48,980 nucleotides of DNA from the NCBI GenBank assembly GCA_949290575.1, contig CASESJ010000004.1, positions 1 to 48,980 on the forward strand, read 5' to 3'. Both the position numbers and the translations under genes were made by a program. This document shows, piece by piece, positions 9,465-19,900 of the stretch. The stretch comes from an uncultured Clostridia bacterium. Lineage in GTDB: Bacteria > Bacillota > Clostridia > Christensenellales > Borkfalkiaceae. Each line of letters starts with the position of its first letter. Position 1 is the first letter of the stretch. Under the pieces are notes generated by a model. That model did not search any database and had not been told where the DNA came from. It saw only the letters and a program-made list of their open reading frames with translations.

Positions 9465-10140
9465 TCTGCTCTCCGTTGAGTTTTTCGGTACGTTTTATTC
9501 TGCCGTATTCGTCAAGATAATCGTCGGCATGTTCAGCCGTCTTCAGTTCGTGCACCGTCGTCCCGAGTGCCTTTGCCTTGAGTTTGTAGAAGTTTTCGCT
9601 CATAAATCTGCAATTTATATACGGAACGGCGTAAAATGTCAGCACAACCGCATAAGGAAACCACAGTATCAGCGCAACTGCACCCACAATGCAGGCAACT
9701 GCCGCAATGCTGCGCACCGCCCCGCCGAACAGAAGCATTATTCCGTTCCGCAGAAGCTGGCGGAAATTCACATTCATGCCGACGATTACTGCCGGCGCGG
9801 TCGCCAGATAGAAAATTCCGAACACGAGCGCAATCACGCTTATCGCCAGCACGAAGGCGTTCAGGTTTTCGGGATGAGTGTTGAAGTAATAGATATTCAG
9901 CAGCGGAAAGACTATTATGATAAGCTGAAAGAGCGTATACGGAATGAGAATTTTCCAATTTTCGGCTATCGCGGTAAAGATGTCTTTGAACCGCCGTTCG
10001 TCAATGTCCCTACGGAAGAATGCAAACAGTCCGACCGTGACGGGTATAAGCGGCAGCACGGTTGCGGCAGCCACGGCAACTATGACCGTAACCACCAGAA
10101 ATTCCCATATATAGTCGCCCGCTCTGCGCAACCCGTTCAT
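9442..10140 (-). CDS. YesL/DUF624-like membrane protein
   Basis: A 232-residue protein with five or six hydrophobic segments (about 9-42, 63-84, 92-115, 133-155, 160-175) and a charged C-terminal tail. The layout and the early G-DYIWEFLVVTVI then PLIPVT-GLFAF pattern match the YesL/DUF624 family, which often sits beside LplABC-type sugar importers in Firmicutes. The exact function is unknown. Here it lies 23 bases after the binding-protein gene and overlaps the lipoprotein gene, so it is part of the same transcript. Confidence 0.78.
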   Translation of the reverse strand: MNGLRRAGDYIWEFLVVTVIVAVAAATVLPLIPVTVGLFAFFRRDIDERRFKDIFTAIAENWKILIPYTLFQLIIIVFPLLNIYYFNTHPENLNAFVLAISVIALVFGIFYLATAPAVIVGMNVNFRQLLRNGIMLLFGGAVRSIAAVACIVGAVALILWFPYAVVLTFYAVPYINCRFMSENFYKLKAKALGTTVHELKTAEHADDYLDEYGRIKRTEKLNGEQNEDKNED

Positions 10141-10163
10141 TATCGCTCCTCTGCCTCAGACCC

Positions 10164-11774
10164 TCAGTCGGAGGCGTTTACGTTTGCAAGATATCTGTCG
10201 TAAGCCGTCTGATTTATCCTCTTGACGGTGCTTATCGATTTACTGTTCTCTTTGAGAAAATTCTTCCAGGAATCGTATGAAGGTTTATTGGAACTTATAA
10301 TCGCCGTCGTCATCCAGTTGAGAATATTGTTTGAAAGCGACGACTCGTAGATATTGAGCTCTGTCAGTTCATCTGCCGTATAGTTGAGGTTGGGAATGCC
10401 CGTTGCGCCTTCGTACGTGTATGGCTTGATATAGCTATCCAGCCTTTCGCACCTGAGCACCGCGCGGGATTCCATCTGCACGTCGTTTTCCCACTGCTCT
10501 TCGGTGAGATAGATGACGCCGTAAGGCGCGTTGCGCATACGGAAGTCGTCGGCAGACTGCTTGCCGTGGTCGTCGTTGGGAACGAGCCTTCCGAGCTCGT
10601 CGCGCTCTCTCAGGAACGCGCCCGAATCGATTGAACCGTAGTTGAGCTGAGCGGAATAGTCTGGCTCGAAGAACTTATCGAAGTATGCGAGAAGTTTTTC
10701 GGGGTCCTTGCAGGAGGAAAGTATTACGCACTCGCCCTTTTCGACTTCCAGCTCGTTGCTCACGCCCACATAGCGATTGCCGTTTTCGTCGCTGAGCGGA
10801 AGTACTATGATATAGTCGTCGGGCTCGGACACAACAGTTTCCTTTTCCCACCAGTAGAACGCGCCGTACCTGCCGTCCTGTCCGCGCGCAAGGAAGTTAT
10901 CCTGCGACTGCGTGAAAGATGCAGAACGTATAAGTCCGCGGTTGTACCAGTCGTTGAGTTCGACTATGGCGTTGTACCAGTTTTCGCTCTCTATCGTGAA
11001 CACCACCTCGCCGTCGACAATCGTCTTGTGCTCTCTGTTTTCGGGCACGCCGAAGGATGCTATCAGGTCGGATTCGTTGCCCTGCCAGTTGCCGCTGACA
11101 AAGGTGAGCGGCACTTCGTTTGTGGTATCTTCGTCGTCGTCCATGTCGAGGTCGTTGAACTTCTGCAAGATTGCTTTAAATTCGTCGCGGGAGAGGTCAA
11201 GTCCGTCCACAAGGTCGCTCTTTTCAAGTTCGAGCCCCTCAGGCAACTGCCCGTCGTCTATAAGTTTTTCCACCCATTTTTTGTTGATGAAAAGTATATT
11301 GGGATACTGCTTGAGCCCCATCTCCTCCACTCTGGGAAGGGAATATATGTGTCCGTCGGGCGATTTGAGTGCCTCGGCTATATCGGGACGCTCTTCAAGA
11401 ATTTCAGAAAAATTGGGCATGTAAGACAGGTATTTGTCTATCGCCACTATGCTGCCTCTTCGTCCGTAGTTGTACAGCTTGAGATTGGAGAAGCCGGAGT
11501 GATATATTGCGTCTATGCCGTTTATGCCGACGGGGTCGGGGTTGTTGGCATACTGCGTAGAGGTATTGAAAGTCCAGTATACGTCGGTATCCGTCTCCTC
11601 CGCGAGGTCGATAAATACAGGCATGGAATTATAGTCCTTTACGTTATCTTCCTTTATTGCGAGGACGGTGAATTCGTGTCCGCTGGCTATTGACTGCGAC
11701 GACCCCATTGCAAAGGGTATGACGCAGGCTATCCAGACGACTACCGACACAATACCTATTATAATTCTCTTCAT
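10164..11774 (-). CDS. Extracellular sugar-binding protein of an LplA-type ABC importer
   Basis: A 536-residue solute-binding protein. An N-terminal hydrophobic segment (4-24) is followed by the two-lobe pattern of large LplA-type binding proteins, including YSLPRVEEMGLKQYPNILFINKKWVEKL, FNDLDMDDDEDTTNEVPLTF and WYNAIVELNDWYNRGLI. No normal lipobox is present: the only early Cys (residue 17, in VWIACV) lacks a Leu at -3, so the protein may stay anchored by its uncleaved helix. It lies 18 bases after the LplC-type permease gene and would deliver fructo-oligosaccharides to it, judging by context. Confidence 0.88.
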   Translation of the reverse strand: MKRIIIGIVSVVVWIACVIPFAMGSSQSIASGHEFTVLAIKEDNVKDYNSMPVFIDLAEETDTDVYWTFNTSTQYANNPDPVGINGIDAIYHSGFSNLKLYNYGRRGSIVAIDKYLSYMPNFSEILEERPDIAEALKSPDGHIYSLPRVEEMGLKQYPNILFINKKWVEKLIDDGQLPEGLELEKSDLVDGLDLSRDEFKAILQKFNDLDMDDDEDTTNEVPLTFVSGNWQGNESDLIASFGVPENREHKTIVDGEVVFTIESENWYNAIVELNDWYNRGLIRSASFTQSQDNFLARGQDGRYGAFYWWEKETVVSEPDDYIIVLPLSDENGNRYVGVSNELEVEKGECVILSSCKDPEKLLAYFDKFFEPDYSAQLNYGSIDSGAFLRERDELGRLVPNDDHGKQSADDFRMRNAPYGVIYLTEEQWENDVQMESRAVLRCERLDSYIKPYTYEGATGIPNLNYTADELTELNIYESSLSNNILNWMTTAIISSNKPSYDSWKNFLKENSKSISTVKRINQTAYDRYLANVNASD

Positions 11775-11791
11775 TATTATTCCCTTTTAAA

Positions 11792-12697
11792 TTATTTGAA
11801 AGACCCGACCAGCACGCCCTGACCGAAGTGTTTTTCCACCATGGGATAGATGACGAGTATGGGCACCGTCGCTATTATGATGGAAGTGAATTTAATCTGA
11901 GTAGCCGCCCTCATCTGTTCGAGCACTACCTCGCCTTCGCCACCCGTGTTTGCGTCGAGCAAACCGTTGAGCACGGTCTGAAGGGGATAGAACTGTTCGT
12001 CTATGCTGAAGATGTACGCATCAATGTAGTTGTTCCAGTGTCCTACGGCATAGAAGAGTATCATTACCGAAATTATCGACTTTGCCACGGGCAGAACGAG
12101 GTCGAAGAAAGTTCTTATTTCGCCCGCGCCGTCAATAAGTCCCGCCTCGAGCACTTCCTTGGGCACGTTGGACTGGAAGAACGACTTGCACATGAATACG
12201 TTGTATACGCTTACGCCGCCGCCGATTATGAGAATGAGCGGGTTCTGATAAAGTCCCAGAGAGCGGCATAAAATGACGTAAGGCACAAGTCCGCCGCCGA
12301 AGAACATGGTTACTATCAGCAACGCCATGATGAATTTTCTGCAGGGCAGATAATCTCTCGACAGTGCCCACCCAGCGGGAATAGTGAGCACAACGTTGAA
12401 CGCCGTTCCGAGCAAGGTATATGCCAGCGTATTGAAATAGCCGCGCCATATATCGTCGCGATTGAACAGCTGCGCGTATCCCGAAAAGGTGACCTTTATA
12501 GGATACAGCCAGACGTCGCCCGTCATTACCGCGTCGGGGTCGGATATCGACGCAATGACGATATAGTACAGAGGATATATGACGATTACCGCCAGAAGAA
12601 AGAGAATGAACGCACAGATTGCATAGTAGACGTAATCTGTCTTGCTCTCTTTGATTTTATTTTGTCTTTTTACTGTCTTGAGCTGCTTATAGTCCAT
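11792..12697 (-). CDS. Carbohydrate ABC permease, LplC/MalG type
   Basis: A 301-residue inner-membrane permease with six hydrophobic segments. The EAA loop, EAGLIDGAGEIRTFFDLVLP, contacts the ATPase coupling helix. The C-terminus (YPMVEKHFGQGVLVGSFK) is typical of the LplC/YtcP subfamily of CUT1 importers. It follows its partner permease by 10 bases, with a GGGGG ribosome site before the ATG. With the LplB-type partner it forms the channel for the sugar handed over by the binding protein. Confidence 0.93.
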   Translation of the reverse strand: MDYKQLKTVKRQNKIKESKTDYVYYAICAFILFLLAVIVIYPLYYIVIASISDPDAVMTGDVWLYPIKVTFSGYAQLFNRDDIWRGYFNTLAYTLLGTAFNVVLTIPAGWALSRDYLPCRKFIMALLIVTMFFGGGLVPYVILCRSLGLYQNPLILIIGGGVSVYNVFMCKSFFQSNVPKEVLEAGLIDGAGEIRTFFDLVLPVAKSIISVMILFYAVGHWNNYIDAYIFSIDEQFYPLQTVLNGLLDANTGGEGEVVLEQMRAATQIKFTSIIIATVPILVIYPMVEKHFGQGVLVGSFK

Positions 12698-12707
12698 ATT
12701 ATCCCCC

Positions 12708-13766
12708 TTACCACATACTCTGATTGGATATGCGCTTGGACGTATAGTTAGCGATTATGAGCAGCGCAACGTTTATTACCGAATTGAAAAGTCCCGCTGC
12801 CGTGCCGACGCCGTACTGACCGCCGAGCAAGCCGAACGTGTAGACGTATGTGGAGAGAATTTCACTCGTTTCGAGGTTGCCGCCCGTCTGCATCAAAAGA
12901 ACCTTTTCATATCCGCAGTTCATGAGATTGCCCACAGAAAGTATCATGAGCATTACTATCGTAGGCGCGATTGCGGGGAGGTCGACGCTGAAAATGCGTC
13001 TGAAACGCGAAGCTCCGTCCACCTTTGCCGCCTCGTGCAGGGCGGGGTCGACGCCCGAGAGCGCAGCCAGATAGATTATAGCCGACCAGCCGAAGTCCTG
13101 CCAGTTGCCCGAGAATATGAACAGCGGTCTGAACGCGTCGGCGTCCAGAAAGAGCTGCAGTCCGTTGACGTCGCCGCCCATCTTTATGCTCAGCTGGTCT
13201 AAAAGTCCGTCCGAACCGAATATCAGTTCGAGCATGCCCACCATGACCACGAGCGAGATGAAGTGAGGCGCGTAATACAAAATCTGCAGTCCCTTTTTCG
13301 CCTTTTTGGAGCGCAATGAATTGAGCAGCAACGCGACTATTATCGGCAGAGGAAAGCCGACAATAAATCCGAGTATGCACAGCAGGAACGTGTTGAGAAA
13401 GTAGTCCAGAAAGTTGGGATTGGAAAAGAACGTCTGGAAATTCTGCCAGCCCACCCATATGGTATTCTCGCCTATGACCGCGTCGCCTGGCATGTAGTCC
13501 TGAAAGGCTACAAGTATGCCGTACATGGGCACATAGCAGAAAATTATGACATATATGAGCGCGGGCAGAATGAACAGCAGTATCCAGCCCCTCTTTCTGA
13601 AGTTATCCTTCCACTTCTTCCATTTTTCGCTGCCGCCCGAAGGCTTGCTGAAGGACGACTTTTCTTCCTCGTCCGCCAACGCCTCGTATGCCTGTGCGAC
13701 AAGCTCTTCATCGATTGCTTCAACGCCTTCCGCCATCACAGCGGAAGCCTTTGCGTCAATTTCCAT
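12708..13766 (-). CDS. Sugar ABC permease, LplB type
   Basis: A 352-residue permease and first gene of the fructan operon. About 70 N-terminal residues are cytoplasmic and charged (two acidic stretches, then FSKPSGG-KWKKWKDNFRKRG), longer than in most LplB proteins. Six transmembrane segments follow, with the EAA loop EAAKVDGASRFRRIFSVDLP and the C-terminal NYTSKRISNQSMW seen in LplB/YteP proteins. A GGAGGGAAG ribosome site precedes the ATG. It pairs with the LplC-type permease encoded next. Confidence 0.93.
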   Translation of the reverse strand: MEIDAKASAVMAEGVEAIDEELVAQAYEALADEEEKSSFSKPSGGSEKWKKWKDNFRKRGWILLFILPALIYVIIFCYVPMYGILVAFQDYMPGDAVIGENTIWVGWQNFQTFFSNPNFLDYFLNTFLLCILGFIVGFPLPIIVALLLNSLRSKKAKKGLQILYYAPHFISLVVMVGMLELIFGSDGLLDQLSIKMGGDVNGLQLFLDADAFRPLFIFSGNWQDFGWSAIIYLAALSGVDPALHEAAKVDGASRFRRIFSVDLPAIAPTIVMLMILSVGNLMNCGYEKVLLMQTGGNLETSEILSTYVYTFGLLGGQYGVGTAAGLFNSVINVALLIIANYTSKRISNQSMW

Positions 13767-13819
13767 TATCTTCCCTCCGTCAGAACCTTTTGCACTGCCT
13801 GTACGCCTGTTCGTAAACT

Positions 13820-13848
13820 ATATTACTTAATTTGCTCTCAACCGTCAA
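13820..13848 (-). promoter_or_regulatory. Promoter of the nine-gene fructan operon
   Basis: On the minus strand, TTGACG (13848-13843), a 17-base spacer and TAATAT (13825-13820). It gives a leader of about 45 bases. Two TGC-N4-GCA motifs sit 19 and 52 bases upstream of the -35 box. Confidence 0.7.
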
Positions 13849-13866
13849 TGCAGCGCATATTAAAAG

Positions 13867-13880
13867 TGCAAACGCAAAAT
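13867..13880 (-). promoter_or_regulatory. Candidate activator/operator site 1 upstream of the fructan operon
   Basis: Minus strand TTTTGCGTTTGCAC, an imperfect inverted repeat around TGC-N4-GCA. It resembles the sites at 13901-13914 and 20705-20718. The position above the -35 box suits an activator. Confidence 0.45.
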
Positions 13881-13900
13881 TACACCACACAATAATTTAT

Positions 13901-13914
13901 GCAAATGCAAAAAT
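13901..13914 (-). promoter_or_regulatory. Candidate activator/operator site 2 upstream of the fructan operon
   Basis: Minus strand TTTTTGCATTTGCA, the same motif as site 1 and about 33 bases further upstream (three helical turns). It touches the last base of the fructanase gene's stop codon. Confidence 0.45.
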
Positions 13915-16900
13915 TAATTTTTCTTGCGCCTGCTATGAGTATATATGTTGTATCCCACATATCCCACAATGAACACCGCAAAAATGGCTATATCCACATA
14001 GAAGAATATGTGGTCGGCAGGCTGCTCGCCGTCCCAGTCGTCATAGGGACGCGCAATGGTTACCTGCGTCTGCGGTCTGCCCGCAGTGGTATAGGCAACC
14101 ACGGTGCTCTTGCCCTCGGCAAGCTGTGAGCAGAACTGCGAAGATATGCTTATTATGCCGTCTGTGACGGTATAGTCCGTCACCTTCGTCCCGTTCACAT
14201 ACAGCGCGAGAAGCTGACCTTCGCCGCTCAGTCTCAGGCTGATGCTCTCGCCCGGCGCGTACTCGTCGGCGACCGACCTGAGCTGCATTCCCCCGAAGTC
14301 CGTCGCAACGCAGATATCCAGTTCGCCGTCCTCGCCTATTACGCGCAGCGTATAGACCTGCCCGTCCGCGAGAGTGAACAGATATGCCGAACTTATTGTA
14401 AGTCTGCCATCCGCAAAGGAATAATATTCGGGAGCTATTACCTGTCTGTCGTCTGTGAGATTGACCACCTTTATAACCGACTTCAACGACACGGCTGCGC
14501 TGACATCATCCGAAACGAAAGTCGGGGAATTAATGCGCACCAGAGAGACGTTGTTGAAGCGCGTTTCGCTGTTATAGACGTTAATTCCGAGCATGCCGCC
14601 CGAGTAATCGCTCAGCGTACACATGAGCGCGGTTGCGCCGTCTATATCAAGACTGACGCTGCCGCCGTTGACGGTCACCGAGAGATTGCAGGAGTTTGTA
14701 CCGCTGAAATCATAGGGCGCGCTCGCAAGGTCGCCTATTCCTGCGCGCCAGATTTTGACAACGTTGTCCTTGAAGTCCGCGGTTGCAACGATGTAATCGT
14801 AGAAGTTGTCGCTGACGCCGAACACCAGCCCGCAAGCCTGTCCGCTGACCGCAACGTCGGCGGAGTACGTAAATTCGTCCGCCCTGTCCTGCGAGAACAT
14901 GAACCCGTCCGTAGACGCGCCGATAACCACGCCGTTGTCATCGGGTCGGGTAAATGCGAACATCGGCAAATCATATGATATATCGCCCACATAACCGTCG
15001 TTGTAGACATAAACTTCCACCCGCTGAGTGCCGTATGGCGTGCGGACTTCTATTATCGCGCTGCCCTTGGCGTTTGCGGTGACGAAAGCCGTCTGACCGG
15101 ACTGTCTGAGCGAGACATATCTTCCGCCGCTGACTACTACGTATTCGACATCGTTCGCCGCAGAATTTTCATCATACGAGGAGGTTATTATTGCCTTGCT
15201 CTCGCCGACCGACATATCGAGTTTGCTTGCCGTCACGAGCATTTTTTCGTCTTCCGACGCGTCGCCGCAGACGCCGTTCATTTGCCAGATTTTAATATCT
15301 GTATTAATATCGCCGTCCGCGAACAGAGACATTCCGTCCGACACAGCCGAAGGGAATACCGCCGCAAACAGACTGCGACCGTTTACAAACACGCTGATGA
15401 ACGCTCTGTCGCTTATTATTCTGAAGTTGAGTTTGCCGTCCTCCAGCTCCACGGGGACGTACTCGGGCAGGTTAATATAGTCTGCGCGCACGGCGCGTCT
15501 TGTTTCCGAGCCGTTGCAGACAGAGCCTTCGTTCACCGCTATGAGGGAGCTCTCCGAGCGGTCGAACGTGAGCACGCCGTCGGCAACATTGTATGTCATG
15601 AGAATGCGTTCAGCCGCAGAGGTGCGCAACGCCAGTCTTATAAACGATGCGGACGATGATAAGAAATCTGCGCTCAGCTGCATATCGAAAATATCTGCGT
15701 GCACGTCAGCAAGGGGGTTTTGCCCCATCTCCGTAAGCCCGTCATTTTCGTAAATGAGCTGCCCGCGCAGCTTGTTGTATTCTTCTACGGGAGTGCGCTC
15801 AAGTTCGTATCCGCCGTTCCCGTCGGACACGAGGTCAAGTCTGCACGTCAGCGTCATGCCGCCGTTGTAGTTTTCCCTCAGAGCTTCGAACTGACCGACG
15901 TTTTTCCAGCTTGCCGCCCAGCTTATGCCGTAGACCTGCCCGTCGGCAGAGCCGTTGAATGTCTGTATAGCATAGCTGTCTATGCCGTAGCTCAGCCTTT
16001 GGAGCTGCCCGTCCGCAACGAAAAGTCCCTTTTCGTTGAGTGTGCCGACGACATAGTATTCCGCGGGGTAAAAGACTTCGTCGCGGGACGTGCCGTTATA
16101 GCTGTGGCTCTGCCCCTTGTCCTCGGGAGAGAGCGCGAGCACATATTTTTCGCCGTCCTCTGTCTGATAGCGGGAAATGTCGGGACATTCACCCCAGAAC
16201 CCCGTTGCGCCGATATATTCCCAATCGATCAGATTTTCGGAAGAGTACATGCGCACCGAGCCGCCACCGACCGCCATCAGCCACTTATTATGGCTGTCGC
16301 TCCAGAACACTTTGGGATCGCGGAATTCGTTGTCGCCGTTGTCCCCGGGGTTGTTCTGTCCGATAATTTCGCCGTATATTTCAAAGCTGTCGCCGCCGTC
16401 CTTGCTGTATGCAAGAATCTGCCTCTGCACTCCGTTCTGCGGCTGCGTAAGTATTGCCACTATGCCCTGACCTTCAACGACTTTGCCCTGCTCATCCACA
16501 TCAAAGAGCTTTGATGTGTTGTTTTCGTCGTAGACCGCGCTGCCCGAAAACATCATTTCGTAGTACACGCCTTCCACAGTCTGATAGGCTGGCAGAGCGA
16601 CGGGCTGTTCCTGCCAGTGAACGAGGTCTTCGCTCGTGGCGTGTCCCCAGCTCATGTTGCCCCAGCCGTTGAATGTTTCGCCCGTACGAGCATCGTAGTT
16701 GTACTGATAGTACATATGATATACGCCGTCGGCATACAGAAGTCCGTTGGGGTCATTGTTCCAGCCTTTGAGCGCAGAATACACCAGTCTGTTGCGATAT
16801 GGCTCGGAATATGCCTGCTCATCTTGAGCAAACACATTCTCCGCCGAACCGACTACGGCAAAAGCCGAAAGGCAGAGCGCGGCTGCCGCAAGTATTTTTA

Positions 16901-16931
16901 CAAGGCGCGAGCCTGTCTTTGAAATCACCAT
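13914..16931 (-). CDS. Secreted, membrane-anchored GH32 fructanase (levanase/inulinase-like)
   Basis: A 1005-residue enzyme. A signal peptide (about 1-35, ending near VFAQDE) precedes a GH32 propeller with an intact triad: GWNNDPNG (nucleophile Asp60), EFRDP (Asp205) and WGECPDI (acid/base Glu248). A GH32 beta-sandwich extends to about residue 550 (ISVFVNGRS). Then come a BIG2-like Ig domain (about 560-640, LDMSVGESKAII, GSAIIEVRTPYG), a concanavalin/GH32-C-like sandwich (about 650-800), further beta domains, and a C-terminal transmembrane helix (about 970-993) with an RRKKN stop. There is no LPXTG motif, so anchoring is through the membrane. It should cut levan or inulin outside the cell; bond preference cannot be read from sequence. 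It has its own promoter and an inverted repeat just below the -10 box. Confidence 0.92.
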   Translation of the reverse strand: MVISKTGSRLVKILAAAALCLSAFAVVGSAENVFAQDEQAYSEPYRNRLVYSALKGWNNDPNGLLYADGVYHMYYQYNYDARTGETFNGWGNMSWGHATSEDLVHWQEQPVALPAYQTVEGVYYEMMFSGSAVYDENNTSKLFDVDEQGKVVEGQGIVAILTQPQNGVQRQILAYSKDGGDSFEIYGEIIGQNNPGDNGDNEFRDPKVFWSDSHNKWLMAVGGGSVRMYSSENLIDWEYIGATGFWGECPDISRYQTEDGEKYVLALSPEDKGQSHSYNGTSRDEVFYPAEYYVVGTLNEKGLFVADGQLQRLSYGIDSYAIQTFNGSADGQVYGISWAASWKNVGQFEALRENYNGGMTLTCRLDLVSDGNGGYELERTPVEEYNKLRGQLIYENDGLTEMGQNPLADVHADIFDMQLSADFLSSSASFIRLALRTSAAERILMTYNVADGVLTFDRSESSLIAVNEGSVCNGSETRRAVRADYINLPEYVPVELEDGKLNFRIISDRAFISVFVNGRSLFAAVFPSAVSDGMSLFADGDINTDIKIWQMNGVCGDASEDEKMLVTASKLDMSVGESKAIITSSYDENSAANDVEYVVVSGGRYVSLRQSGQTAFVTANAKGSAIIEVRTPYGTQRVEVYVYNDGYVGDISYDLPMFAFTRPDDNGVVIGASTDGFMFSQDRADEFTYSADVAVSGQACGLVFGVSDNFYDYIVATADFKDNVVKIWRAGIGDLASAPYDFSGTNSCNLSVTVNGGSVSLDIDGATALMCTLSDYSGGMLGINVYNSETRFNNVSLVRINSPTFVSDDVSAAVSLKSVIKVVNLTDDRQVIAPEYYSFADGRLTISSAYLFTLADGQVYTLRVIGEDGELDICVATDFGGMQLRSVADEYAPGESISLRLSGEGQLLALYVNGTKVTDYTVTDGIISISSQFCSQLAEGKSTVVAYTTAGRPQTQVTIARPYDDWDGEQPADHIFFYVDIAIFAVFIVGYVGYNIYTHSRRKKN

Positions 16932-16947
16932 AAAAAGCCCTCATTTA

Positions 16948-16965
16948 TTGCGCGGACGCGCGCAA
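16948..16965 (-). promoter_or_regulatory. Operator-like inverted repeat at the fructanase transcription start
   Basis: TTGCGCG-GACG-CGCGCAA, perfect 7-base arms, starts 5 bases below the -10 box, so a bound repressor would block transcription. On the transcript it could also form a hairpin, but no T-run follows. The LacI-family gene at 20870 is the obvious candidate regulator (inference). Confidence 0.55.
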
Positions 16966-16969
16966 ATTC

Positions 16970-16998
16970 ATTATACTACCAAATTCAGCCTTCCACAA
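16970..16998 (-). promoter_or_regulatory. Promoter of the fructanase gene
   Basis: Minus strand TTGTGG (16998-16993), 17 bases, TATAAT (16975-16970). The -35 box lies inside the last codons of the upstream lipoprotein gene. Confidence 0.65.
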
Positions 16999-19900
16999 GT
17001 CTCATAAAGAGATTTCCGTTGGGATAAGCTTCGGGATTGCCTCCGTTGCCGTTATCAAATATGAAATAGACCGTATCACCCTTTTCCAGCGTTATGTCAA
17101 TCGTCAGACAGAGCACGTTAGAATTAGGATTGTTGTGGAACGACGGTTTAGGATTGTTATTGAACGGCGGGTTAGCCTTTATATTGCCCTCGGCGTCCTT
17201 TATGCCCACTCTGAGGTTTGCACGCGTTTCAGAAGTGCTGCCGCGGAATATGATGCCCGCCTTGAGAGTGACCGCACTCTCTGCAGTATACCCTATCGCC
17301 AACATCTTGTCGAAGCTGATGAAGTCGCTCTTTATCTCTGCACCGTCTTCCGTCCAGCCGTCGCCGCCCTCGTTTTTATTCTTTGCCTGAGTGAAAGTGA
17401 AATCCTCATTAATACCAAGATCTGCATTTTCCCACTGATAGTCGACTTTGCCGTATTTCCATGCGCCGTCCTGATTTTCTGTGGTGAACTCATTTGTGAA
17501 GTCAGCGACTACAGTTGCGGGAGTGAGCGTTATTGTAAGTCCGCCCATGCCGTTGTCGCCGTCGCTTTCTTTATTTATGAGCACATAAACGACATCGCCC
17601 GAGAGCGCGGTTATGGTGCAATTTCCCTCACAGTTTGCACCGTTTTTGTTGTCCGAATATTTAATGAAGCTTCTCAAAGAGCCCTGCGCCGTCATAACGA
17701 CTACGCGTGCGGAAACTATCGAGTTGTCGTTGGCTTTGATGAATGCAAAATTAATATTTGCAACCATATCCTGAGTAAACTTATAGCCTATCGCTATGCA
17801 GGAAGTTGAATTTACCCAGCCCGCCTTTATCTCGCTGCCGTTTATCAGCCATGTATCGGCATTCTTTTCGGTTGCCTGAGTGAAATTGAATGCAAAGCTG
17901 TTATCCGCCCAATCGGTAATTTCTGCCGCACCGTATATCCATGCGCCGTCCTGGTTCTCCACCGTGAAGTCGCCTGCAAAGTCTGCCTTTGCGGGTATTG
18001 CCTCCGTTCTGGTCGCGCCGCATACCGTGCAGGTATAGGTCATTACACCGTCCGAATACAGCGTTGCGGGGGTGGTTATAACGCCTTCGTCCCACTCATG
18101 CTCCTGTGCTTCGGTGGTATAGTCGCAGTCCTCGCAGACGCCGTAATGTTTGCCTGCGTCCTCGTCCTGTTCCCAGATGTACACGTGGGCAGACTTCTCG
18201 CCTGCCGCGCCGCACACTTTACATGTGTGGTAGTGTCCCTCGGGGTCGGTGCTCACCCACTCTTCGGCATATGCGTGCTCGGTTACGGGGATTTTTTCAA
18301 CCTTGGTTTCGCCGCACACCGTGCAGGTATAGGTCTTTTCACCCTCAGTAGTACAGGTGGGCTGCTTTGTCACTTCGCCCTCGTCCCAGACGTGGGCAAC
18401 TATTACCTCATAGCCGCACTCGCAGACGCCCTTATGATTGTCTTCATCCAACTTTGTCCATGTAAAGGAATGTTCTGCCTTGTCAAGCTGTACACCGCAG
18501 TTATCGTGAACGATGCAGTCATGCCAGTGATAGGTTTCGTCGCGATTCCATTTGTCTGCCGCAGCGTGGTCCTGATAATAAAGTATCTCTTCCTTTACCC
18601 CGCCGCAGTCGGAGCAGGTGTATACAACCTTGCCGTCCGCTTCGGGCGTTGCCTCTGTTCTTTCGGTCTCTGTCCAGTTGTGCGCCGACTTGCCGTCAAG
18701 GTCGTATTCTCCGCAACTTATGCACTTATGATAATGATAGTCGTAGTCGCCCTCGACAAAGTGCCATTCCGCGTCATAGCTGTGTCCCGTCGCTTCGCCG
18801 TATACTTCCGTCTTTGTCGCGTCGCATACCGTGCAGGTGTAGGTCTTTTCGCCCGCCTCGGTGCACGTGGGCTGCTTTGTCACTTCGCCTTCGTTCAACT
18901 CATGCGCGACAATAACTTCGTGCCCGCATTCGCACACGCCCTTATGATTGCCGTCGCCGCAGTCGCTGTACGTAAGATTATGCGCGTCCTTTTCAAGCTG
19001 CTCGTCGCAGTAAAGGTGGGACGTGCACTCCTTCCAATGGCTTTCGCCGTCCTTCTTCCAGTCCGCTCCCGCTATATGCTCGCTGTCGTTTGCCGCCGTG
19101 AGCGTTATTGTCAGTTCGCCCATGCCGTTGTCGCCCTGTCCTTCCTTCTGCACGAGAATATATACGATATCTCCCGCCTTGAGGCTGACAAGCTTTTCAT
19201 ACGTAACTTCGTTCCTGCTTTTGTCATACGCAAACTGTATGCGTCCTGCAAGTCCCTCTCCGCGCATTACCACGAGACGAAGGGATACTCTCGAAGTTTC
19301 ATTTATGCCCTTGAACGCAAGATTTACGTCCGCTATTGTATTCTGCGTTACTTTATATCCTATTACCGTGCATGCCGCAGCATTTACCCAGCCCGCCTTT
19401 ATTTCCGAACCGTTTACAAGCCAGCTGTCGGCATTCTTATCAGAAGCCTGCGTCAAATTGAACGCAAAGCTTTCATCGCTCCAGTCGGTGACTTCTGCCG
19501 TGCCGTATATCCACGCGCCGTCCTGATTTTCCACCGTAAATTCGGTTGCAAAATCTGCTTTGGCGGGAATGACTTCCGTTCTCGTCTTTCCGCACTTGCA
19601 GGTGTACGTCTTTACGCCGTCCGCATAGAGCGTTGCGGGGGTGGTTATAACGCCTTCGTCCCACTCATGCTCCTGCAATTCGGTGGTATAGTCACAGTCC
19701 TCGCATACGCCGTAGTGTTTATCCGCGCTTTCGTCCTGCTGCCATACGAATACGTGCTTGTACTTCTCGCCTGCCGCGCCGCAAACTTCACAATTATGAT
19801 AATGTCCCTCGGGGTCTGTATTTATCCATCCTTCGGCATATTTATGTCCGAGCGCGGGCACTTCCTCCGTCTTTGTGCCTCCGCAGGTTGCGCAGGTGAA

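Noticed and set aside
9322..10203. 293-codon plus-strand ORF
   Set aside because: Antisense to the YesL-like and lipoprotein genes; low-complexity, basic translation and no ribosome site.
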